Below are positions 46,160 through 54,179 of a stretch of DNA of 64,000 bases, piece after piece (the first letter of the stretch is position 1; every line of letters begins with the position of its first letter). A program made the position numbers and the translations under genes. This stretch comes from Alistipes timonensis JC136 (GTDB lineage: Bacteria > Bacteroidota > Bacteroidia > Bacteroidales > Rikenellaceae), in contig NZ_FNRI01000006.1 in assembly GCF_900107675.1 (NCBI RefSeq), positions 210,450 through 274,449 on the forward strand. Direction: 5' to 3'. The notes under the pieces were generated by a model. It saw only the letters and a list, made by a program, of their open reading frames with translations. It did not search any database and was not told where the DNA came from.

Positions 46160-47302
46160 TTAATACTGGTGGTCGTCGCCGCGGATCTCCTCGCGGGTGA
46201 TCGGGCGGCGGTTCATGGCCCGCCAGGCGTACCAGATGTAGGCCGCCACGAACGGCACGAACAGCGACACCCACGCCATCGTCTTAAGCGTGAAGAGGCT
46301 CGACGAGGAGTTCGAAATCGTCAGCGACGACTGCATGTCCGTCAGCGAAGGGTAGTAGGCCGTGCCGTTCCACCCGGCCAGCAGGAGCAGCGACAGCACC
46401 GTGAGGACCGTGCCGGCGCCTCCGAACCATACCGCACGGCGGCTGCCGTGCCAGCCGAGCCGGATGCTCCACAGCACCGAAACAACGCCGAGGAGCAGTA
46501 CGACCGTGACGTAAGGCATTTCGAGCAGGTTGCGGAGGTATTTGTAAGGCTCTACCGAGATCTTGCCCGCGGCGTCCGCAGCCCATCCGTCGGCGAGGAC
46601 CAGCGTCAGGAGCCATGCCACGAAGCAGACCACGAACAGCACACCGAACAGCCGCATGCGGCTTTGCGAGCGGCGGCGGATCACCTCGTCGTCGATGTTG
46701 TTCAGAAAGTACTGGCATGCGAGCGTCATGGCCAGCAGGACCACCGCCACGCCCAGCAGCACGTTGCGCCACCCGGCGACGGCTTCCAGGCCGTGCCACG
46801 GCGTCGCCCACTGCGAGATGACCGCCGCACCGCCCTGGTTGGCCAGGTTGAGACGGTCGACGGTGAATTCCGCCCCCGTGAAGAAAGTCCCGACGGCGGT
46901 GCCGATCAGCAGCGGCCCCAGGATGCCGTTGATCAGCAGGAAGGCGTTGAAAGTCCGCTCGCCGAAGACGTTGGCGGGTTTGCGGCGGTATTCGTAGGCC
47001 ACGGCCTGCAGCACGAAGCAGAAGAGAATGGCCATCCAGACGTAGAACGCCCCGCCGAACGACGTGGAGTAGAACAACGGAAACGAGGCGAAGAACGCCC
47101 CGCCGAACGTCACCAGCGTCGTGAAGGTGAATTCCCACTTGCGGCCCAGCGAGTTGACGAGCATGTTGCGCTCCTCCTCCGTGCGGCCGACGTTGTACAA
47201 CAACGCCTGTCCGCCCTGCACGAACATCAGGAAGACCAGCAGGGCTCCCAAAAGCGAAATGATGAACCACCAGTAGTGTTGGAGTAGTGTAATAGTATCC
47301 AT
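46160..47302 (-). CDS. cydB: Cytochrome bd ubiquinol oxidase subunit II
   Basis: 380 residues with about nine hydrophobic helices. It pairs with CydA to reduce oxygen to water with quinol at high affinity. Typical features: the opening TLLQHYWWFIISLLGALLVFLMFVQGGQ, FGGAFFASFPLFYSTSFGGAF, and the C-terminal WVSLFVPFVAAYIWYAWRAM. It begins 3 bp after the cydA stop. Confidence 0.95.
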   Translation of the reverse strand: MDTITLLQHYWWFIISLLGALLVFLMFVQGGQALLYNVGRTEEERNMLVNSLGRKWEFTFTTLVTFGGAFFASFPLFYSTSFGGAFYVWMAILFCFVLQAVAYEYRRKPANVFGERTFNAFLLINGILGPLLIGTAVGTFFTGAEFTVDRLNLANQGGAAVISQWATPWHGLEAVAGWRNVLLGVAVVLLAMTLACQYFLNNIDDEVIRRRSQSRMRLFGVLFVVCFVAWLLTLVLADGWAADAAGKISVEPYKYLRNLLEMPYVTVVLLLGVVSVLWSIRLGWHGSRRAVWFGGAGTVLTVLSLLLLAGWNGTAYYPSLTDMQSSLTISNSSSSLFTLKTMAWVSLFVPFVAAYIWYAWRAMNRRPITREEIRGDDHQY

Positions 47303-47305
47303 GGT

Positions 47306-48871
47306 TTAGTCGTTTTTAGGGCCTATCTTAATTTGTCGGAACAGGATGCTCAGTTCGGCGATGAGCAGCGCGGTGAAGAGCGCCAGGAAGAGGAAGAACG
47401 TCACGGCGACCGAGCCGCTGGGGATTTTCGAGGCCGCGACGCCTACGGGCATCAGGTCTTGGATGGCCCACGGCTGGCGTCCGACCTCGGCCACGATCCA
47501 TCCGGCCTGCGAGGCGAGGTAGGCCAGCGGGACCGTCCACACGGCCACCCACAGCAGCCAGCGCTTGTCGGCGAGGCGGTCGCGGCGGTTGAGCCACCAT
47601 ACGAGGCCCAGCAGCAGGATGAAGAAGCACCCGGCGCCGACCATCACCCGGAACGAGTAGAACAGCAGCGGCACGTTGGGAACGATCTGTTCGGGGCGGT
47701 CGAGGTATCCGTAGCCGAAGTAGGCGAAATGGTCGCGCAGGAACGCTTCGCCCTCGGGCGTCGAGCGGTCGAATTTGGACGCTGTCTCCGCGATGGCAGC
47801 CGTGTCGCCCGCCTCGCGCGCGGCGCGGTAACGCCCCAGCTCGTCCACGGCCACGCGTCCGCGTTCCATCTTCTCGGCGGCGGACAGGATGCCGCGCTCC
47901 TCGTTGCCGTAGACCAGGTCGTTGATGCCCGGCACGAAGGCGTCGGCGTCGCGGAAGCTCATCAGCGAGAGCATTTTCGGGATGTCGATTTTGAAATAGA
48001 AAGCGTTGTCGTCATTGGTTCGTTCCGCCTCGGGGCGCAGAACGCCCACGGCGGTGAGCGGCGCGCCCTCCCGCCCTTCGTAGAGGGCTTCCAGCGCGGC
48101 CAGCTTCATGGGCTGCACGCGGGCCACGATGGCCCCCGAACGGTCGCCCGTGAAGGCCGTGACCAGGGCGAAAACGAATCCGAAGGCCGAGGCGATGGCG
48201 ATGCTCTTGCGGGCCATCTGCTGCTCGCGCCGGCGCAGCAGGTACCAGGCCGAGACGCCCACGACGAACAGCGCCGCGAGCACGAACGACGAGGTGACGG
48301 TGTGGAAGAACTTGTTGACGGCCACGGGCGACAGCGCTACGGCCGAGAACGAGCTCATCTCGTTGCGCACGGTCTCGAGGTTGAAATCGCAGCCCACGGG
48401 GTACTGCATCCACGAGTTGGCCACCAGAATCCACCACGCCGAGAGGTTGGCCCCGATGGCCGTGAGCCATGTGGCCGTGAGGTGGAAGCCGCTCGAAACC
48501 TTGCGCCAGCCGAAGAACATCACGGCGATGAAGGTCGATTCGAGGAAGAAGGCGAAGATGCCCTCGATGGCCAGCGGGGCGCCGAAGATGTCGCCCACGA
48601 AGTGCGAATAGTTGGACCAGTTGGTGCCGAACTCGAATTCGAGGATCAGCCCCGTGGCCACGCCGATGGCGAAGTTGATGCCGAACAGGCGCATCCAGAA
48701 TTTCGTGGTCCGGAGCCAGAACGGGTCCTTCGTGCGCACGTAGAGGGTCTCCATGATGGCGATCAGGAAGCCCAGCCCGAGCGTCAGCGGGACGAACAGC
48801 CAGTGGTAGATGGCCGTCATGGCGAATTGCGCACGCGACCAGTCGATGGTTGATAGGTAGTCGGAAAGCAT
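47306..48871 (-). CDS. cydA: Cytochrome bd ubiquinol oxidase subunit I
   Basis: 521 residues, a multi-helix inner-membrane protein carrying the hemes. Seen: AIYHWLFVPLTLG with the expected heme ligand His23, GVATGLILEFEFGTNW, FAFFLESTFIAVMFFGW, a Q-loop region (about 250-330), and GWIVAEVGRQPWAIQDLMP near the C-terminus, characteristic of the family. In anaerobic gut Bacteroidales this oxidase supports growth at nanomolar oxygen. Ten bp separate it from the upstream small gene. Confidence 0.97.
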   Translation of the reverse strand: MLSDYLSTIDWSRAQFAMTAIYHWLFVPLTLGLGFLIAIMETLYVRTKDPFWLRTTKFWMRLFGINFAIGVATGLILEFEFGTNWSNYSHFVGDIFGAPLAIEGIFAFFLESTFIAVMFFGWRKVSSGFHLTATWLTAIGANLSAWWILVANSWMQYPVGCDFNLETVRNEMSSFSAVALSPVAVNKFFHTVTSSFVLAALFVVGVSAWYLLRRREQQMARKSIAIASAFGFVFALVTAFTGDRSGAIVARVQPMKLAALEALYEGREGAPLTAVGVLRPEAERTNDDNAFYFKIDIPKMLSLMSFRDADAFVPGINDLVYGNEERGILSAAEKMERGRVAVDELGRYRAAREAGDTAAIAETASKFDRSTPEGEAFLRDHFAYFGYGYLDRPEQIVPNVPLLFYSFRVMVGAGCFFILLLGLVWWLNRRDRLADKRWLLWVAVWTVPLAYLASQAGWIVAEVGRQPWAIQDLMPVGVAASKIPSGSVAVTFFLFLALFTALLIAELSILFRQIKIGPKND

Positions 48872-48880
48872 AGCGGGGTG

Positions 48881-49111
48881 TTATTGGATTGAGGGCTCCG
48901 TTCCCGAAGCCGGGGGAGCGAGGTTTTCCAGGACGTAATCGGCTTTTTCTTCGGGACTTTTGCCTGCGAGCAGGTCGGGGAAGAAGAAGACCTTCAGCAC
49001 GGCGAACATGATGAAAAGTTTCACGAGGATGATGGCCCAAAGGGTGCGTCCCACGGTCATTTCGCGGAACCCTTCGACATAGAACCGGATCACTTTGCGG
49101 AATACGTTCAT
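48881..49111 (-). CDS. DUF4492 small membrane protein of the cyd operon
   Basis: 76 residues from the ATG at 49111 (MNVFRKVIRFYVEGFREMTV). One membrane helix (TLWAIILVKLFIMFAVLKVFFF) and a polar tail. Proteins of this family are encoded directly before cydA in Bacteroidetes and Campylobacterota and are assumed to be small accessory subunits of the bd oxidase. The longer in-frame ATG at 49219 would extend it with an unrelated segment and cross the promoter, so it is rejected. Confidence 0.85.
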   Translation of the reverse strand: MNVFRKVIRFYVEGFREMTVGRTLWAIILVKLFIMFAVLKVFFFPDLLAGKSPEEKADYVLENLAPPASGTEPSIQ

Positions 49112-49135
49112 CTGTTTGCGCGTTTGATGTTCTAC

Positions 49136-49143
49136 CAAAGTTA
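49136..49143 (-). promoter_or_regulatory. -7 promoter element of the cyd operon
   Basis: TAACTTTG on the minus strand, an exact TAnnTTTG match, 24 bp upstream of the DUF4492 ATG. The -33 region has no clean TTG. Confidence 0.6.
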
Positions 49144-49272
49144 AGCAGAAAAACGGAAAAAACGAAAGGTTGTGTCCCGAAAAACACATTTGGCATACGA
49201 TAAGGCCGGAACCGTTCACTCCTCCCCGCCTGAGAGACGGGTTTCAGGACGCGACGGTTGCTTCGGGATGCA

Positions 49273-49400
49273 CTCCATCCGGTTTTGCGCTGTTACGTCA
49301 TTGCGAGGAGCCGCAGGCGACGCGGCAATCCGATTGGAAGCCGGGGCCTTACGACGCTTCCATCGGATTCCCACGCTCACTTTCGTTCGATCGGAATGAC
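49273..49400. repeat. Dispersed imperfect-palindromic repeat, copy 1
   Basis: This copy and one at 51682-51818 share a CTCCATCCGGTT(T/C)TGCGCT lead, then GTCATTGCGAGG, GACGCGGCAATC, GATTGGA, TCCATC and CGGAAT(G/A)AC. The ends of the core (49297-49400) are roughly inverted, as are the internal GATTGGA/TCCATC words, so the transcript can fold. It occupies the middle of the 417-bp cyd-nhaC intergenic region 49112-49528. The rest of that region has only the two -7 elements and a GC-rich hairpin (GCGGGCAAAGCCCGC, near 49436-49450). No gene is apparent there. Confidence 0.85.
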
Positions 49401-49490
49401 TTTCGTCCGCACTCCGACAGGACTGTAAATCCTCGCGGGCAAAGCCCGCGGTTAACGGCTTTTCAACCTGGGAAATTCGGCGAATTTTTG

Positions 49491-49498
49491 TACTTTTG
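49491..49498 (+). promoter_or_regulatory. -7 promoter element of nhaC
   Basis: TACTTTTG, an exact TAnnTTTG match, 30 bp before the nhaC ATG. No clear -33 TTG. Confidence 0.55.
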
Positions 49499-49528
49499 CC
49501 CCGCATAAAAGTTCAATCCGGAAATACG

Positions 49529-50968
49529 ATGAAGCAAAATTCCGAAAAACTGCCGTCGCCCTGGGTGTCGGCCATTCCGCTGGCGGTGCTGACCGGGCTG
49601 CTGTATGTGGTGATCCGCGCATTCGGCGGCGACGCCATCAACGGCGGAAGCCAGATCGCCCTGCTGTCGGCAACATCGGTCTGCGTGATGCTCTCCATCG
49701 GCATCTATCGCTGCCGCTGGGCCGTGCTCGAAGAGGCCATTATCGACAACATCCGCGCATCGGCTTCGGCCATCGTCATCCTGCTGCTCATCGGCGCAAT
49801 CGCCGGTACGTGGATGGTCTCGGGCGTGGTCCCGACGATGATCTGGTACGGGTTGCAGATACTCCATCCGTCGTTTTTCCTCGTCGCATCGTGCGTCATC
49901 TGCGCCGTGGTGTCGCTGATGACCGGCAGCTCGTGGACAACCATCGCCACCATCGGCGTAGCCCTGATGGGCGTCGGGCAGGCGATGGGATTTCCCGAAG
50001 GCTGGATCGCAGGAGCCATCATTTCGGGGGCCTATTTCGGCGACAAGCTCTCGCTGTTGTCCGACACCACGGTGCTGGCCTCCTCGACCGTCGGTGTCCC
50101 GGTATTCACCCACATACGCTACATGCTCTATACCACCGTGCCGTCGATGCTCGTCGCACTCGGGGTATTCACCGTCGCGGGGCTCTCGCTCGAACACGGC
50201 GCCTCGACCCACGCTGAAATGTATGCCGAGACGCTGGCGGCGACGTTCCGAATCTCGCCCTGGCTCCTCGTGGTGCCGCTGGCCACCGGAATACTCATCG
50301 CCCGGAGACTTCCGGCCATCGTGACGCTCTTCTGCGCCGCGGTCTTCGCCTGCGCGGCGATGCTCCTGGCCCAGCCCGAAACGGTGGCCCGGGTGGCGGG
50401 CGTCGCGGAGCTGGATTTCATGTCGGGGTTCAAAGGGGTGCTGATGACCTGCTTCGGCCCCACGGCCATCCCTACGGGAACGCCTCAGCTCGACGAACTC
50501 GTCGCCACGCGGGGCATGGCCGGCATGCTCAACACCGTGTGGCTCATCATCTGCGCCATGTGCTTCGGCGGGGTGATGACCGGCAGCGGCATGCTGCGGT
50601 CGCTGACGGCGATCTTCCTGCGGTGGGTGCGCCGGACCTTTTCGGCCGTGGCCTCGACCGTCGGCGCAGGCATCTTCTTCAACCTCTGCACCGCCGACCA
50701 GTATATTTCGATCATCCTTTCGGGGCGGCTTTTCCGCGACCTCTATGCCGACCGGGGGCTGGAGGAGCGGCTGCTGAGCCGCTCGGTGGAGGATTCCGCC
50801 ACGGTATGCTCGGTGCTGATCCCGTGGAACTCGTGCGGCATGACGCAGGCCACGGTGCTCGGCGTCTCGACGTTCGTCTACATGCCTTACTGCATCTTCA
50901 ATATCGTCTCGCCGCTGATGTCGCTGCTCGTGGCGGCGGTCGGCTGGAAAATAAAACGGAAAAAATGA
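49529..50968 (+). CDS. nhaC: NhaC-family Na+/H+ antiporter
   Basis: 479 residues with about 11-12 hydrophobic segments. Family motifs include SLMTGSSWTTIATIGVALMG, GAIISGAYFGDKLSLLSDTT and, near the C-terminus, SVEDSATVCSVLIPWNSCGM. It exchanges sodium for protons across the inner membrane. The ATG at 49529 follows a promoter match; an in-frame ATG at 49496 overlaps the -7 element. The stop overlaps the start of gph by 4 bp (ATGA). Confidence 0.93.
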   Translation: MKQNSEKLPSPWVSAIPLAVLTGLLYVVIRAFGGDAINGGSQIALLSATSVCVMLSIGIYRCRWAVLEEAIIDNIRASASAIVILLLIGAIAGTWMVSGVVPTMIWYGLQILHPSFFLVASCVICAVVSLMTGSSWTTIATIGVALMGVGQAMGFPEGWIAGAIISGAYFGDKLSLLSDTTVLASSTVGVPVFTHIRYMLYTTVPSMLVALGVFTVAGLSLEHGASTHAEMYAETLAATFRISPWLLVVPLATGILIARRLPAIVTLFCAAVFACAAMLLAQPETVARVAGVAELDFMSGFKGVLMTCFGPTAIPTGTPQLDELVATRGMAGMLNTVWLIICAMCFGGVMTGSGMLRSLTAIFLRWVRRTFSAVASTVGAGIFFNLCTADQYISIILSGRLFRDLYADRGLEERLLSRSVEDSATVCSVLIPWNSCGMTQATVLGVSTFVYMPYCIFNIVSPLMSLLVAAVGWKIKRKK

Positions 50969-51615
50969 AAACCCGACTCGTCATCTTCGACCTCGACGGC
51001 ACGCTGCTCGACACCATCGGCGATCTGGCCGTGGCCTGCAACGCCGTGCTGGCTCTGCGGGGTCTTCCCGAACACTCCTATGCGGAGTACTGTCATTTCG
51101 TCGGCAACGGCATCATGCGGCTCGTCGAACGCGCCCTGCCCGAGCCGATGCGCACGCCGGAGACGGTGGCCGCGGTGCGCGCCGATTTCGTGAAATACTA
51201 CACCGAGCATATCGACGCCCATACCAAGCCCTACGCGGGGATTCCGGAGCTGGTCGCCGAACTCGTGCGTCGGGGCGTATCGCTGGCCGTGGCGTCGAAC
51301 AAGTTCCAGGCCGGGACCGAGAAACTCGTGCGGCTGTTCTTTCCCGGGGTGGCGTTCGCAGCGGTCTTCGGACAGCGGCCCGGTGTGCCCCTGAAACCCT
51401 CGCCGGCGGTCGTGGAGGAGATTCTGACGCTGACGGGCACGGCCCGTGAGGAGGTGCTCTACGTCGGCGATTCGGGCGTGGACATCGAGACCGCGGCTGC
51501 TGCGGGCGTGCGCTCGGCGGGCGTGACGTGGGGTTTCCGCGACCGGCAGGAGCTCGTCGGGGCCGGGGCTGTGCACATCGTCGACCGCCCGGCGCAGTTG
51601 TTGGAGCTGTTGTAG
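50965..51615 (+). CDS. HAD-family hydrolase, phosphoglycolate-phosphatase-like
   Basis: 216 residues. HAD motif I is VIFDLDGTLLDT (nucleophile Asp9, Asp11), motif II lies in LAVASNK, the motif III Lys in PLKPSP, and motif IV is VLYVGDSGVDIETA. The alpha-helical cap and overall length fit Gph/PGP-type phosphatases, though the true substrate cannot be read from sequence. It is translationally coupled to nhaC. A longer open frame from 50539 is a shadow of nhaC. Confidence 0.88.
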   Translation: MKTRLVIFDLDGTLLDTIGDLAVACNAVLALRGLPEHSYAEYCHFVGNGIMRLVERALPEPMRTPETVAAVRADFVKYYTEHIDAHTKPYAGIPELVAELVRRGVSLAVASNKFQAGTEKLVRLFFPGVAFAAVFGQRPGVPLKPSPAVVEEILTLTGTAREEVLYVGDSGVDIETAAAAGVRSAGVTWGFRDRQELVGAGAVHIVDRPAQLLELL

Positions 51616-51681
51616 GTCCGCCCGGCTAAGAGCCGGCCCACCTAAGAGGCGGTTTTAGGGGCGATGGCCTGCTGGAACGCT

Positions 51682-51818
51682 CTCCATCCGGTTCTGCGCT
51701 CCCGCCGTTTACGTCATTGCGAGGAGGGCGCAAGCCCGACGCGGCAATCTGATTGGAGCCCGGGACCTTGCAACGTCTCCATCAGATTCCCGCGCTCACT
51801 CCGTTCGCTCGGAATAAC
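51682..51818. repeat. Dispersed imperfect-palindromic repeat, copy 2
   Basis: Same element and orientation as 49273-49400, with the core at 51713-51818. Differences include a short insertion (CCCGCC) before GTCATTGCGAGG and a GGGCGCAAGCCC stem in place of GCCGCAGGC. Together the copies bracket the nhaC-gph operon as direct repeats. It lies in the 269-bp convergent gap 51616-51884, otherwise without a gene. Confidence 0.85.
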
Positions 51819-51851
51819 GAAGCCCGCCGGTACCTTACGCCGGCGGGCTTC
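51819..51851. terminator. Probable bidirectional terminator hairpin
   Basis: Perfect 12-bp stem (GAAGCCCGCCGG with its complement), 9-nt loop, located between the convergent gph and sigma-54-type regulator genes and directly abutting repeat copy 2. There is no T-run on either side, so termination efficiency is uncertain. Confidence 0.55.
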
Positions 51852-51884
51852 GCTATGACGGTAAAAGTGCCTGCTGCATCGGCC

Positions 51885-53018
51885 TTAATAGTATTCTTTC
51901 ACGTCGCGGGCGGTGATGCGCTCCCCGGAGAGGACGATGAGGCGTTCGACGACGTTGCGCAACTCGCGGATGTTGCCCGTCCACGGCATCTGCCGCAGCG
52001 CCTCGAGGGCCGCCGGGTCGACGGGCTTGGGCCGTGCGCCGTATTCGGCCGAGATGGTGCGCACGAAATGGTCGACCAGCGTGGGGATGTCGGCGGCGTG
52101 TTCGCGCAGCGCCGGGACCCGCACGACGATCACCCCGATGCGGTGGTAGAGGTCCTCGCGGAAATTGCCCTTTTTGATCTCTTCGCGCAGGTTCTTGTTC
52201 GTGGCGGCGATCACCCGCACGTCGACCTCGATCTCCTTGTCGCCGCCCACGCGGCTGATGCGGCTCTCCTGCAACGCCCGCAGCACCTTGGCCTGCGCCG
52301 CCAGCGACATGTCGCCGATCTCGTCCATGAAGAGCGTGCCGCCGTCGGCTTGCTCGAACTTGCCCTTGCGCTGTTTGATGGCCGAGGTGAAGGCACCCCG
52401 TTCGTGGCCGAAAAGCTCGCTTTCGATCAGTTCCGAGGGGATGGCCGCGCAGTTGACCTCGACGAACGGCGCCGCCGCACGCGAACTCTTGGCGTGGAGC
52501 CAGCGTGCCACCAGCTCTTTGCCCGTGCCGTTCTCACCGGTGATGAGCACGCGGGCCTCGCACGGGGCCACCTTGTCGATCAGCTGCCGGACGTGTTCGA
52601 TCTCGGGCGAGATGCCGATGATGTGTTCGGCCTCGGCGGGACGCGCGCGGCGGCTGCGGCGCACGACGGGTGCGGGCGCTGCGGGTGCGGGCGCGGGGTT
52701 CTCAATGGTGCGGTGGATGGATTGCATCAGGCGGTTCATGTCGATGGGTTTGGTGAGGAAATCCTGTGCGCCGTTGCGCACGGCCTCCACCGCCGAGTCG
52801 ACCGACGCGTCGGCCGAGAGGGCTATGAACGGAATGCCGGCATCGGGGACCTTGCATCCGGTGTCCGAAATGATCAGGTCGAACGGCACCTTCTCACACA
52901 TATCCGAAGCTGTCGCCTCGTCTTCAACGGCTTCCGCCGAGAATCCTTCATACTCCAATCGTTCGCGCAGGATGTTTCGCACGCTTTTTGAGTGATCCAA
53001 AATTAAAACCTTTGCCAT
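51885..53018 (-). CDS. NtrC-like sigma-54-dependent response regulator lacking an HTH domain
   Basis: 377 residues. The N-terminal receiver has Asp52 and Lys90 but is about 12 residues shorter than usual between them, missing the segment after the phosphorylation loop, and has Asp8-His9 where an acidic pair is normal. A proline/alanine-rich linker follows. The AAA+ domain is complete: Walker A GENGTGKE, GAFTSA loop for sigma-54 contact, Walker B GGTLFMDEIGD, and arginine-finger region FREDLYHRI. The protein stops at ITARDVKEYY, without the Fis-type DNA-binding helix-turn-helix. It may therefore act from solution or need a partner for promoter targeting. Confidence 0.9.
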   Translation of the reverse strand: MAKVLILDHSKSVRNILRERLEYEGFSAEAVEDEATASDMCEKVPFDLIISDTGCKVPDAGIPFIALSADASVDSAVEAVRNGAQDFLTKPIDMNRLMQSIHRTIENPAPAPAAPAPVVRRSRRARPAEAEHIIGISPEIEHVRQLIDKVAPCEARVLITGENGTGKELVARWLHAKSSRAAAPFVEVNCAAIPSELIESELFGHERGAFTSAIKQRKGKFEQADGGTLFMDEIGDMSLAAQAKVLRALQESRISRVGGDKEIEVDVRVIAATNKNLREEIKKGNFREDLYHRIGVIVVRVPALREHAADIPTLVDHFVRTISAEYGARPKPVDPAALEALRQMPWTGNIRELRNVVERLIVLSGERITARDVKEYY

Positions 53019-53021
53019 AGC

Positions 53022-53051
53022 TTGTTTTTCCTGAAATTTTACCTACTTTTG
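53022..53051 (+). promoter_or_regulatory. Forward promoter in the regulator-DUF4290 gap
   Basis: TTG (53022-53024), 19 nt, TACTTTTG (53044-53051): a full match. It would give the DUF4290 gene a leader of about 215 nt, or drive an unannotated small RNA. The 254-bp gap otherwise shows only the opposing promoter at 53114-53145. Confidence 0.6.
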
Positions 53052-53113
53052 CCAAGTCGATCTTCGGCTCGGGCAGGCGGCGCCCGGATGTCCGGTTTGC
53101 ACTGCTTGTGTCC

Positions 53114-53145
53114 CAAAGTTAGGGTTTTCTGCGGCGTAAAACCAA
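53114..53145 (-). promoter_or_regulatory. Promoter of the sigma-54-type regulator gene
   Basis: On the minus strand, TTG (53145-53143), 21 nt, TAACTTTG (53121-53114). The regulator mRNA would have a leader of about 90 nt and overlap the transcript from the opposing promoter at 53022-53051. Confidence 0.6.
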
Positions 53146-53272
53146 TCCCGAGGGGTTTCGCCCGCCGCAGGGGAAGGTCCTGAAAAACATCCTGAACAGG
53201 TCTATTGCGAAAGCCCTGCCGGAAGGTCCGGCGGACGAATCGGAGCAACGCAAACGACCGCAAATACGATTT

Positions 53273-53965
53273 ATGAGAAAGAACTATAATTACACGCGGC
53301 GCAAGCTGTACCTGCCCGAATACGGGCGTCATATCCAGGAGATGATCGACTCGCTGCTGGCGATCGAGGACCGCCGCGAGCGCAACCGCCAGGCCCGGGC
53401 CGTGATCGCCGTGATGGGCAATCTGAACCCCCTGCTGCGCGACACGGCCGACTTCACCCACAAGCTGTGGGATCACCTCTTCATCATGTCTGATTTTCAG
53501 TTGGATGTGGACTCACCCTATCCGCAGCCGTCGCGTCAGGAGTTGATCGTCACGCCCCGCCGCATGGCCTATTCGCAGGGGCGGATCACTTTCAAACATT
53601 ACGGCAAATATGTCGAGCGTGCAATCCGCAGTCTGGCCGACGAACGCGACCCGCGGACGGTGTCGCGGACGGTGGACAATCTGGCACGTTACATGCGTAC
53701 GAAGAGCTACGAATACAACCAGGAGCACCCGAACAACGAAGTGATCGTAAAAGACATCAAACGGATGTCCGGAGGTACGATCCAAATTGATGAAGTTGCC
53801 TTAAACAATCTCCGAAGCGACTATAAACAGCCCTTTTCGTCGCGTCCCCAAAAGGGGGCGCAGCAGCACCGTCCGCCCCATCAGCAGCGGCAGCAGAAAA
53901 ACCGCGGCCAGCAGCACCGGAATTTTACGAAAAACAACGGCCCGCACCGCAACTCCTCGAAGTAG
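53273..53965 (+). CDS. DUF4290 protein
   Basis: 230 residues, no signal peptide or membrane segment. The opening NYNYTRRKLYLPEYGRHIQ and the following MIDSLLAIEDRRERNRQA match a conserved Bacteroidetes-only family of unknown function, widely kept in a housekeeping context. The last 45 residues are a low-complexity Gln/Arg/His/Asn tail (HQQRQQKNRGQQHRNFTKN) that could bind nucleic acid (inference). The ATG at 53273 starts directly with the conserved block. Confidence 0.85.
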   Translation: MRKNYNYTRRKLYLPEYGRHIQEMIDSLLAIEDRRERNRQARAVIAVMGNLNPLLRDTADFTHKLWDHLFIMSDFQLDVDSPYPQPSRQELIVTPRRMAYSQGRITFKHYGKYVERAIRSLADERDPRTVSRTVDNLARYMRTKSYEYNQEHPNNEVIVKDIKRMSGGTIQIDEVALNNLRSDYKQPFSSRPQKGAQQHRPPHQQRQQKNRGQQHRNFTKNNGPHRNSSK

Positions 53966-54030
53966 GGTGTCGGGGTCGTAACGACCCTTTTAGGGGTCGG
54001 GACGTTTTACGGAGCCGCACGCGATTCGGA

Positions 54031-54061
54031 TTTGGAACCATCCGGTTTTTTCGTATCTTTG
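54031..54061 (+). promoter_or_regulatory. Upstream copy of the duplicated promoter
   Basis: TTTG (54031-54034), 19 nt, TATCTTTG (54054-54061): a perfect Bacteroidetes promoter in the first repeat unit. Confidence 0.85.
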
Positions 54062-54119
54062 GTGTCGTAACGACACTTTTAGGGGTCGGATGGTTTGGCA
54101 GAACCGTGTGTTATTCGGG

Positions 54120-54150
54120 TTTGGAACCATTGTGTTTTTTGCTATCTTTG
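54120..54150 (+). promoter_or_regulatory. Proximal copy of the duplicated promoter
   Basis: TTTG (54120-54123), 19 nt, TATCTTTG (54143-54150), identical in spacing to the upstream copy. It would place the transcription start about 22 bp before the ATG at 54180. Confidence 0.88.
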
Positions 54151-54179
54151 TGTATTAATAACTGCGAAAACGATCGTAA

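Larger units (their letters stand above)
53975..54152 (+). repeat. Tandem 89-bp duplication carrying two promoters
   Basis: Two imperfect copies, 53975-54063 and 54064-54152, each begin GTCGTAACGAC(C/A)CTTTTAGG. Each contains TTTGGAACCA at the same offset (56) and TATCTTTG at offset 79. There is no length difference between the copies. The sequence fills almost the entire 214-bp gap before the lipoprotein gene at 54180. Confidence 0.93.

Noticed and set aside
49297..51818. Possibility that the flanking repeats are inverted terminal repeats of a transposon or a CRISPR array
   Set aside because: The two copies are in the same orientation, only two are present, no transposase lies between them, and there is no regular spacer pattern.
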